Shown piece by piece: positions 46,700 through 57,100 of a stretch of 64,000 nucleotides of DNA. The position numbers were made by a program, and so were the translations under genes. This DNA comes from Meandrina meandrites (Eukaryota > Cnidaria > Anthozoa > Scleractinia > Meandrinidae), in contig OY855913.1 in NCBI GenBank assembly GCA_963693305.1, forward strand, positions 23,006,614 through 23,070,613, in the 5' to 3' direction. The notes under the pieces are model-generated. The model had not been told where the DNA came from, ran no database searches, and saw only the letters and a program-made list of their open reading frames with translations. Each line of letters begins with the position of its first letter. The stretch's first letter is position 1.

Positions 46700-48119
46700 G
46701 AGTATTGTAAGTAAGATTTACTTTGAACGGTTTGACTTTGACGGTTTTGTCTATCGAATGCACAGGGATATACGTTGTGAGAAGAGCTGTATGCCATGGG
46801 CCTAATCGAAGAGTTCAACCAAGCTCTGGCAAGGAACATTTCAGATCGTTATCTCTTCTAAAAAACAAGATTCTTGCAAAGACTGTTCTAATCCTCTAGC
46901 CTACAAGCCATGAATCATGAATGGACAGAATGGATAACAACACAGAGAGAACATGATGAAATGGAGAAGAATACTAAACGTTTGCATATCTGAACTGAGG
47001 ACCTCTGTATGTTTGACGTAGTACTTTATTAGTCAGTGTCAGTAGTGTACAGAGTGCTGCTCGAAAAGAATTCTTCATTTCCTTTGGATTTACATTTGTG
47101 GAGTACTCGATCTTTTTGGCTAAAAAGGTTGTACACCTGTTCTTATCGATCAGAGAAAATATTCTGTTTACTAACAGGCAAAATTGTAACTAATAGTGAC
47201 TCGGCTTATGCGTCTTCCAGCTCTTGGCACCGGTAGCGTGTGTGCGCTTCCAATTAGTAACGACTGCATCGAAACTTTTGTAAAAAGGTTGGATGATCTT
47301 ACTCTACGCTAGGCACGCTAACAAGAGAATTATGAAACCTTGTGTGCATGTGACGTGGACGATATAAGAAGCTAGCGTCGCTCAACGATGCTGTGAAGTG
47401 ACAGTTACGTTTAAGTTTAGTTTTCAAAAGGAGATGAACTTGAAAAGCAATTGAATAATTTAGGTATTATTTTTATTTCAATAGCTTTAACTGTTGTCGT
47501 GGACGTCTGTGGCAAATTGCCAAGTTTGATAAAAAGGATTAATGAAAAAATTAATGAAAACTTTGTTGTCCTTCCAAATCAAATTGAACGACTGCGACTG
47601 ATTCGAAGCTTTTTAACAAAGATGAACAAAAGTAACTAGAAGGCTTTTCTCTTTACGTTTTCAGGACGTTTGCAATATAAACCGACTGTGAATGGACTAA
47701 AGCAGTTAAGCAATGCTTTCCAAGTAAAGCAAGACTCTTTTTTAACAGGAATTTCTTGGAGTATTTCAGTGATAGCATAATTCTCGGTTAGCGTAAGATT
47801 TGTAAATATCGCATTCCTTGTGTAATTTCCCCCATTGAAAGCCTGCACTTATTCAGCTTATTTTGCTCAGTTTTTACGAGAAAGAAATTATAATTCGCCC
47901 GTAAAGTCAGTTCAGTGTTTATTGTAAAAAAAGTAAAACAAATCGACCATATAATTCCACGGACTACATTGTTTTAGCATAACCTATCCAGGGACCGACT
48001 ATTAGGCAAACTCGCAACAGGCCCCCCGTGTGATAGATTACGCAAGTGCAATGTAATTTTCGTTAGCATAACCCACTCCCAATTACGGAAGGAGAGAGAC
48101 CCCGGGAACGAGGTTGGCT
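46700..48119. other. 3' side of the TPR-CHAT gene; no feature seen
   Basis: AT-rich sequence with short ORFs only. No obvious gene or element up to the MITE at 48128. Confidence 0.5.
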
Positions 48120-48127
48120 CCACTTTA

Positions 48128-48282
48128 GGGTCGCCATGCAGCTCTCGTAAGGTCTCACATGAGTGGCTGAGAGAACAATAGAACAAACAACAAGAACAAT
48201 GCCCCTAGCCCCCAAAACAATAGCAGCTGCTACACTAGAGGACCAGTAGAATTACAAGGTTACGAGAGCTGCGTAACTATTC
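48128..48282. mobile_element. 155-bp MITE, copy 2 (inverted relative to 16290)
   Basis: Same length and sequence as 16290-16444 in reverse orientation, with only a few differences. The 8-bp duplication CCACTTTA is at 48120-48127 and 48283-48290. Confidence 0.9.
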
Positions 48283-48814
48283 CCACTTTAGTTTTTGACA
48301 TTTTATTAACGTCATTGTTATGGTCTATAAGAGTGCAGACCATAAAAACGTGTTCGATTTGTTAAGGTTACCATTTATTGAACTATCGATGATGTCACGG
48401 CACGTCACTTTGTGTACGTTGGATTATATAGAGCCAAAGCCCGCAATTGTGGAACTGCACGCATTTTAGGTATCCTACCGATGAATGGTTACGGCAATTA
48501 GATATTCACAGGAGCGACAATTATGTTCATGGTCTGTCCCCTTAGAATACGCAAGAGCTGAATCGGAATATCGATCTTGAGTTATGTGAACGCGCGCGCG
48601 CGAAAAGAGTATTTCGTATTCTGTCGCGTCAGATACATTAGAACCTCTCGATCTTGACCTTCGAAAAGTAACGGTTTTCTCCATGCACGAAGAAAGATAG
48701 AACCATAAAATGATACCTGGTTTTTCGTGTGGAAGGGTTAACCTTTTTTGAAACCCTAAATTGTTGTCCACGAGGGCTCGCAAAAGATCGACAGCGGTAG
48801 ACCAGTGTACCGTA

Positions 48815-49300
48815 ATGGAACAGAAACACAGAAGGAGAACTTCCGGCGAAACAAGATTTGAGTTGAATGCTGTTATGTCTGTATTCAACCATTCCCGCGC
48901 GGTATTCTTAAATACATATCAAAAACAACAAGTTTTGAACGGGAGGATACCAGTAGGAGTGTTCTTCGCCTACAACGACGATGTTTCCAATGCGTTTAAA
49001 AGCGACACGGGCAGTGAAGTTCCTCCAGTGCATGAACTGTTTGCTGGGTTTATTGGCCCTTATCGATACTTCACTTCACTAAATACAGAGACTGATTGTG
49101 ATGCGCAGATGTCGGTAACTGAAGCTAGATCTCCGTCTCCTGAAGCTCACGAAATTCTTACCCCAGAGGAGCAATCGACAATTGGACAGGAGGCTAGTGC
49201 GAATTCTTGGAATGATCCAACGAAAAGTGAAGTCCTACCAGAAATTATTGACAGGATCATTGAAATGGAAGCTTTCCTTACACATTACGATGAATTGTGA
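48815..49300 (+). CDS. Uncharacterised 161-residue protein (single-exon ORF)
   Basis: ORF from ATG 48815 (purine at -3 and G at +4) to the stop at 49300. The frame is open further upstream but without an earlier ATG. No signal peptide or membrane segment. The N-terminal half has a basic start (MEQKHRRRTSGETR) and a conserved-looking core (GVFFAYNDD, HELFAGFIGPYRYF); the C-terminal third is acidic and probably disordered (SPSPEAHEILTPEEQ). AATAAA at 49631-49636 could end the transcript. I do not recognise the family; it could be a real intronless gene or a transposon-derived ORF. Confidence 0.4.
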   Translation: MEQKHRRRTSGETRFELNAVMSVFNHSRAVFLNTYQKQQVLNGRIPVGVFFAYNDDVSNAFKSDTGSEVPPVHELFAGFIGPYRYFTSLNTETDCDAQMSVTEARSPSPEAHEILTPEEQSTIGQEASANSWNDPTKSEVLPEIIDRIIEMEAFLTHYDEL

Positions 49301-50020
49301 CCAGGTCCTGCCTGTAAATCATTTATACCACGAAATTTTCGACGAAAATTTTTTTTTAAAAAAATAATCATGTTGTTGCCATAATTGTTTTCGTTTGCTG
49401 AGCCCTATGTAACTTTCAACATTTTTCTATTCTTTTTTGGGAGGGGGGATACCTTTAGCGGAACCTGGCGCTAGTGACACGGTTTCCGTATACATATAGT
49501 TTAGTTCTGATTTATTTTTAGCCCTGCTTTTATAGGGGCATGGTATCAGTCCTGCTGATTTCTTTACAGTCTGTTTTGCAACAATTTTTAATTTTGGTTT
49601 ATTTCTTTTGTTTCTGTAACAAGAATGTACAATAAACAATCTGAAAGTCTTCTCTGATTATTTGTTTGTTCCGTCCGTCATATAGCGTCGAACAGTCAGA
49701 TTTTATTAAAAAAGTTACGCACTTTTTAAAATTTTAAGTTATCCACTTGAAGTTGGAAAAGGTAGTGAATTGTAACTTTTCACTTGGTCGAAGGGAATTT
49801 AACTTTACGGCCGATGCAGCAAAACAGTTTCTCGCTAGGCTTCGGAATCTCTCTTCTAAGTACGCAATACGTGCCTACAGTTTCGCTCAGTCTGGTCCAG
49901 TCTTCCGCTCAGTTGCTTGTTTCTTCTTCGCGACAGTCGTTCTTCACTTCATGTTGTCAGGTTGTCAAGCTTTTTCGAATTTACGATGGCAAGAAATATT
50001 GGTTTAATACGGCAGTTAAC
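49301..50020. other. Non-coding; possible 3'UTR
   Basis: Contains the AATAAA at 49631 that may serve the ORF at 48815. The overlapping ORFs from 49747 have no domain. Confidence 0.45.
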
Positions 50021-50207
50021 ATGACTTCTATAGGTGTTTCCTTAGAACCGATAGAGGATCGATTTTCTATCGTTCTATCGAGGCTAGAAAGAATCGAAGC
50101 ATCTCTGTCAGGGCTTGAAGATGTTAAGAAACTTCTGATGAAGATCGAAGACAACACACATGCAGACGATGATGGCAACAGTGATTTTCGTCATAACTGG
50201 CAAGAAA
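50021..50207 (+). CDS. Possible first exon encoding a short coiled-coil segment
   Basis: ATG at 50021 opens a frame with heptad-like content (RFSIVLSRLERIEASL, DVKKLLMKIEDN) that ends at a good donor AAG|GTAGGC at 50207/50208. No following exon was found, so the call is weak. It may also belong to a transposon ORF1-like coiled coil. Confidence 0.25.
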
Positions 50208-50578
50208 AGGTAGGCTTCGAAATATATCTTAAACAGATTGGAATTGCTTTATCTTAAAAGAAAAATTTGGTAAAAATTCCACAAACGAAAGATGTAAATA
50301 ATCAAATATGCTAAAAATATTCAGACAGTAAGCTTTATTTTGTTATGTATTGGAGCTTCATTAGGGTTCATATGTGACCCCATGCAAAAATGGAAATCTC
50401 AAAAATAATATTAACACGATGACTGAATCCAAGGTTAACAACAACAAAAATACCTTTTAAAATTTTATAATTTTAACAGTGATAAGTCTCTAGTTTTAAT
50501 TTCAAGTTGATAAATAATTAACCACCAAACTAATGAAATTTGTCAGGTTTACAGATTATTAACTACAGTGAGATGAAA
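50208..50578. other. No feature seen
   Basis: AT-rich sequence between the weak exon and the foldback element. Confidence 0.5.
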
Positions 50579-51118
50579 ATAGGCCTTATCACAGTTTTCA
50601 ATGCCATAGACGGGTAGGCAACACAGTCAGAAATTATAGTGTTTGTGTGGGAATCCGACAGCAAATATTTCTTTCAAAAATTGTATTCTGGACATTACTT
50701 TTAAAATCGTAAAGTACACATATGAGGCAAAAGTTTTTATTCACCAAGTTTGAAGAAATAGCTCGAGCTAGAAAGTGTTCAGTTATGTTTTTAATTTTCC
50801 ATACATTTGTCTATATTTTTTTCCGTCAATTGACGAGGTTGTTTTGTATGGGATGTTTAACGTAACGCTTTCTAGCCCAGCTACATTCTTCAAACTTGGT
50901 GAATAAAAACTTTTGCCTAGTATGTTTACTTTACGATTCATAAATTGTCCAGAATACAATTTTTGAAAAAATTATTTGCCACATGGATTCTTAACCCTGC
51001 GAGCAGAGTCTTCTTCGATCTTCCTAGACGTTAATCTAGGATTCCCATACAAACACTGTAATTTCTAACTGCGTTGCCTGCCCGTCAAGATGGTGTCGAA
51101 AACCATGATAAGGCCTAT
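50579..51118. repeat. 540-bp foldback element
   Basis: The arms (about 50579-50781 and 50868-51118) are inverted copies with scattered changes; ends ATAGGCCTTATCA and TGATAAGGCCTAT. The right arm holds an extra insertion near 51000-51040. Non-coding. Confidence 0.8.
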
Positions 51119-51699
51119 CGATTCGGGAAATCAGAGGTAAAACTGCAATGTCCATCCCAGGGAAAGGAAACCAATTTTGTTCATCAGGAGGTTTAATTTG
51201 CAAAATCAAGGGTTAAAGACATCAGAACTCCAGGAAAATTATGTTATCTTAATGCAGCTTTATTTACAAACTTCAATATAGCTCAGGCTAGTTTCACTAC
51301 CAAGCCTCATTTTTGAAGTGCAAACTTGTAAATTTTATCATGAACGAATTCCCAAAGCAGTGAAGACGAAAAGTATACCCAAGCATGTATTAACTGCATG
51401 AAGGCGGCAGAGAGTTGAGAACAGTCCGCGTAAACAAGGCTTGGTGGTGAATTCTGACCATGAGACATCATCTGCATCCATAACACCTATTCACTGAATT
51501 CTTTGTTTTGATGACTACAGCTGTGATACTTTGTCAAGATCCAAATTGTTTTTGAATGAAAAACTTGCCCATATTATAAATGCCTCTCTTTTCATGAACC
51601 TGACAGGACCTCAACTCACATGGTAGAAATTCCTCCATGCTTTGATTACAGTTAACCCATTAGCTCCTTGGAATTAAAATGTCACTGACATTAATATGA
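51119..51699. other. No feature seen
   Basis: Unremarkable AT-rich sequence. Confidence 0.5.
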
Positions 51700-51701
51700 T
51701 A

Positions 51702-53921
51702 CAGTATTGTGAAAAAGTAATGCAAACGATAATCGACGAATATCGCGAATGTTGCGATATATCGGCGATATTTAACGATATTTTATCTTGAACGATATAT
51801 CGAGTGATATCTCGTTAGAGTTATTGTTTCATTTCTCGGCGAGATATCGTTGTCGCTTTGCGAGATATCGTTTCCTGTCAGCGATATATCATTGTCGCTT
51901 TGCGATATATTGTTTCCCCTTCGTGATAAATCGTTTCTGCTTAGCGAGATATCGTTTCCGCTTAGCGAGATATCGTTCCAGTTACATCTTTTCCGCCCAA
52001 CAAGTTATCGTCGCGGCATTGTGAAATACATGTACATTTTTCCAAAGATCATTTACGATAATGACGAATCCTCTTCGTTACGAAGTCAGCTTTTTGAGAT
52101 GGCGGGTGGCGTGTTTAATGTTTTCAATGTTCGCTCATTAAGTCTTAACTATAAGCACGTTTAAATCTATCGACCTACCTGCCTTGGTTCCATAAAAAAC
52201 ATCCACTCTATTACTTGTAAAATCCTTTTACAGATTTCATAGCAAAGAAGGCGACTGTATGACAGGATTATCAAAAGCCAGGGAAATTGGATGCTACGCG
52301 TGTTTCAGACGGCTCTTTGATAAGAACAGCAAATTGCCTTCACTTGCATCCAGTTTCCATATGGACGTTTGATTGTTGATTGGCATAGCAACGCGTGAAA
52401 TGGAATCAACTGCAAAAGCCCGAAGACGCCGCATCTTTGCGGTAAGAATCAGTGAAGAACTTGTTTTCCTTCGCAGCTAGTAATGTAAACAAAGTGTCGC
52501 GGAATGAGTCGATTGTTAATTTGCATCGTGTGTACATGCAGGGGAGCGAATAAGTCTGAATAAAATCAGCAGCGCTCACTAGAATCGCTTAATGCTTCAA
52601 ATAAATAGTGGTAATATTTTGGATCGGGAATAGAAGATTATTACATGTACCTTGAATTCTACGAAAACTGTGGAGTCCATACGCAGAAAATTGAAGTTTG
52701 TGTGCGAAGATCGAAAGTCTGATTTTCATTTTCGCTGCTAGCACTCGCCGATCAAACCAAGATAGGTGACCAAGAAATCTTAAACTCTGATGTGCTTCGA
52801 TTACATTGCCGAGAACTTGATGGTCTCCCGGTTTTTTTCGCATTTTGGAGCTCCGACCCGAGTCACGACCTACATACAACGCAGATCTTATCGCGAGCGA
52901 TATCACGTTCGACTGATGTCCTGGTTTGACGTCACGAATTTTATTGGATCCAGGCCCTTTTGACCGGATCTTCGGCTCGGTCGTGTCTCTGATTATTGCG
53001 ATTTTTTTCGACTTTGACGATTCACAGAAAATCGAGGTTTCAACCAAAATCAAAATTTTTTCGGCATTCTGCTCAGAGAAATGTAAATATTCTTTTCCTT
53101 GAAAAAAAATTTTGGGGTTATAGGCACTTTAACAGTAATATTCAAAGTTATTTCAAAGTCATTTAATTCGGCAAGCATACTTGTTTTTCTATCTCTTTAT
53201 TTTCACTTGACGAAACAATGTTTAGGCAAAGTACTTTATTATAATTCCCCTGGGTACGAGGGTGTGCAAATTTTGAAAAGCTGCGCGAAAAAAAATTCTT
53301 GTTAGGGTGCGTGTGTATATAAGATGTATTTCTGACTTTACTAACGAAACCAATTACAGTGTACAGTCAACTCTCGTTACAGCGGACACCCTCGGGACGT
53401 TATTTAGTGGCCGTAATGCCAAGGGTCATTTTCAGTCAAACCTCTTTTGCCGGGGATCTGAATTTTGTCAGAAATAGCGAGTGTCCGTAATAGCGGTGTG
53501 TCCGCAAGGCGAGAGTTGACTGTATTTACTTTTCAGTTTAATACACGCAACCCGTGCTCAAGTCAACAGTTGCTATGAAGCACTTTATCGGTGTAGTCAA
53601 TCATCTAATTGGACCTCTCGGGAAACAGTAGTTCGCTTCAATCAAAGGCAAAGTTCACTACGATATATCGTTACAACGAACTTCGCCACAACGATATATC
53701 GTGGCGATATATCGTTTCGCTTTGCGAGATATCGTTGCAACGAAGTCTCGCTAGAACGATTTCTCGGCGAGATATCCCGAAGATTGTACCGATATCTCGC
53801 TGATTTATCGTTTTAACGTTCGCCGATCCGTGCGATGTTTCGCTGATATATTGGCGAGAAATCGCGAGAACAAAGCACGATATTCGTCGATTATCGTTTG
53901 CATTACTTTTTCACAATACTG
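51702..53921. mobile_element. 2.2 kb non-autonomous DNA transposon with 44-bp perfect TIRs and subterminal ATATCG arrays
   Basis: The first and last 44 bases are exact complements, starting CAGTATTGTGAAAAAG, and are flanked by TA on both sides (51700-51701, 53922-53923). Inside each end lies an array of CGAGATATCGTTTC-like repeats: about 51780-51990 on the left and 53650-53870 on the right. The interior has no transposase; its longest ORF (53053-52589, minus) starts without ATG and has no domain. The TA flank and CAGT start suggest Tc1/mariner mobilisation, but arrays of this kind are unusual there. Confidence 0.85.
53364..53522. mobile_element. 159-bp pogo/Tc1-like MITE nested in the 2.2 kb element
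   Basis: Ends CAGTCAACTCTCG and complement with TA duplications, and the GCGGACACC interior typical of widespread animal pogo-derived MITEs. Confidence 0.85.
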
Positions 53922-54182
53922 TATGAGACTGCACATAACAGCCTAAGAATGAGAGTAAGAATTATTTTGTATGGGAATGTCATGATCCTACCTGGAGTTC
54001 AACAATTATATGGAAAAGAAATTAAATTATATAGTTTAATATAGTTGATCGCTTCTCTCTACTACCTGTGTTTCTGTGGCATTTTTGGGCTGTTTCAATT
54101 CAATTCTAGTGAGTTTTTAGTTTCACTGATTTTGTAAGGTGAGGAAAACAGTGAAACTAAAACTCGCTGGAATCACTTTGAA

Positions 54183-57100
54183 ATGAACCCCAAATGCCAT
54201 GGAAGCACAAGTAATTCATGGAAGTCGACTGAGGTAAAGTAAGTCATTTTTATTGAATTTTGGTTATTACAATTTTCTTATACAAGTCATATTATGTCAG
54301 TAGCTCCCAAGGTGCTTGGGCTACCTGTGGCTGGATGGCAAATGAATACAACTTCCTCCAAGAGAAAGCAACTACAGAAAATGGAAAACTTTTTAAAAAT
54401 TGTTACATGTACATTCATTTTGTTTAAATCAGGTTGCCGTGGAGATAAGAACCAGCATCATATCTGTTGGTGACATTGATACAGTTGGTCAGCAGTTTAA
54501 ATGTGATTTTTATCTTTCTGCGACTTGGCAAGAGCCACAACTACAGGGAAGGAGTCCAACAGAGGTGAGGCTGTAGTTTTATACAAGTCTTTGACAGCAA
54601 TGATCATTTTTTTTGTTATAAATTTGATACTCAACACTGGAACTTCTATGTAAGAATGTCTTTGGATGCTCACTGAACAATTTAGAAGAAATTCTCAATT
54701 AGGATCAGAGTGTTATAATAAATTATCATATTCTTGTCTTCTAAGCTCAAATCCTGATTTTACCCTTTAGGGATCTAATGACATTAGGATCTTCAAGGAT
54801 CTTGTTATGATCTTGAAGGATTTTGTTAAGATGTTCAAGGATCTTGGCAAGGATCTTCAATGGTCTTTGAGGATCCTTTCAAGATCTGCCAGCAGGATCT
54901 TGTTAAGCTTAATGTCATTTATGTCGTAATTTCACCACTAGTGTGAACCAGGCATATATAATCCTCCAGCTGCAGGATATGTAATAGGATCCCCACAATT
55001 TTGCCAAGGATTGATCTTAAGAGATGTATTGACAGACGATACATTTAAATCAACTCCGAGCTGAATGTAAAAGTTATTGATTTACTTTTTTATATCCAGG
55101 AAATAAAATGGCATGATGAATGGAACCCCAGGATTGTGTTTTTCAATGCTTTGGAAATTGAAAAGATGGAGAAGAATCATAAATTATTTTATGAGGAGGG
55201 AGATGAAATACCATATGCCATGGAGACATACAGAATCAAAGGCAATTTCAGAGAAAATTTGGAGTTGTGGGATTTTCCCCTGGATTATCAGGTTTTGAGT
55301 CCAATTGTTAACTTCATATGTTTGCTTTATGTTATAGCCTTGATGAATTCTTTTAATAGGAGCTACGTCACAGGGATTTTGCGGGTTTTTGGTCTAAACT
55401 ATTCTGAAATTAGTGGTAGGCAACTCAATCAACCCATGAAAAACGTTGTCTTTGAACTTCTAAAGGAAGACATAACCTTACTTAGCAGAAAGAAATCAAA
55501 CCAGGGCTATAAATAACAATTTTTGGAAGACATGTGGAAACAACTTGAAAAGTTAAGCCTTAGTTTTTCAAGTTGCAATCCATTTCCATCCAAGCCATCG
55601 CAGCCAAAGACGCTTGTTAACAGTTCCAGTGCTCTAATATACATGTTATTGTAGCAATTGTTATAGAAAATGGACAATTAGTTTTAGGTTTCCTGCAACA
55701 CAAATACATTTTAGCTGTTCAAAAATGTGTTAAAATCTGTGACAAAACCCCTTTAAGACAGTCACTCACTGTAACATTTTGTAATAAGCACTCCTATTCC
55801 ATTAAACCCTTCTTTAAAATTATAGCATAAACAGGCCTACTGATAGGATACGATAAAAAGCAGAAATTATGGTTGTTACTTTCACGTGTCTTTGAAACAA
55901 CTCACTTATGTTTGAGCTCGCTACTTTCAGAGCATCGCAGTATTCCAATAAACAATAATATAAAATACATCATACCATGGAAATCACTAGGAGTGGTAAA
56001 ATGCATTTGCTCATTGTTTTTTGGCACTGCATCAGTCTTAAGCACATGAAGCCAACTTCTGATTATTATTTAATGTTTGATGAATTTTATTCCTTTGACA
56101 TTTAGTGAATGTCCAAGTTTTACAAATTGAAATCTTCCCATTTATAAATAATAATAAAAAAATTAATCCATATGTCCAATTGTACCAGTTGACAGGTCTG
56201 ATAACTAACTGTTGTTTCTGTAGGAACTGACCATAACACTCATGTCTGACTGGACAAACAAGCTAGTGGAATTCAAAAAAGACATGAGAAGGGCAGATAC
56301 AATTCGACCAGAAACATTCACTGCAGACCAAGAGTGGTACTTATGCAGGCATGTGATCACTGAATCAACAAGTACTGTGAAGACAGAGGGAAGCAGTGCC
56401 AATGACTATCCACTCTACCACATAAAGTGCCATGTCAAGAGAAAGAATGGCTATTACCTCTGGAATATCGCTATGATTATAGTAAGAAAAATATTTTGTA
56501 GAATGCAATAATATTCCTTTTATTTTGCTCCTCAGTAAAATATTTTGCCAGGAGTTTCAATAAAAGCCGGTTCCTGGCAGTGCACCACTATGCATCTCAA
56601 AAATTAATTTGTTGTTCAAAGGATTTGTTTGGTGGTCAGTAAAATTATCATAAACAGCATGAATAAATACTGATGCCCAGAATGCTTGAAATTTCTGAGC
56701 TTCTATATTTAAAACAAAAATATGCTATGCTATGCTAGCTTTTTTTGGCCCAAAGATACTTTCCTAGATGTACTTACACACATTTTTTGACTCTTTTAAT
56801 TGCAGTTTCTTATTGATATCCTTTCATTTTGTTCATTTTCTGTGGAAATCTCTGAACCTTCTGATCGCCTGAGTGTCACTCTTACACTACTGTTAACAGC
56901 AGTTGCTTTCAAGTTTGTTGTATCACAGAGTTTGCCGACAATTTCATACTTGACATTACTGGTGAGGTGATGTTTCTCGTGTTATATCTGCGTGTTATAA
57001 TGTGTAGTTCCATAAATTATCCATACCTCCCCCATAAAAGGGATTTTTCCTTAGACCCCCACCCCTTTGGAAATTCCAATAAAGCTTCTTACATTTCCTT

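Noticed and set aside
51780..51990. CGAGATATCG array as a CRISPR-like locus
   Set aside because: Units are irregular and adjacent without spacers, and a matching array lies inside the opposite TIR of one transposon.
52589..53053. 154-residue minus-strand ORF inside the 2.2 kb element as a transposase
   Set aside because: No ATG at its start, no DDE/D motif or other domain, low-complexity composition.
54181..54233. Alternative start ATG at 54200 for the channel gene
   Set aside because: That frame joins exon 2 out of phase and hits a stop within a few codons; ATG 54183 joins in phase.
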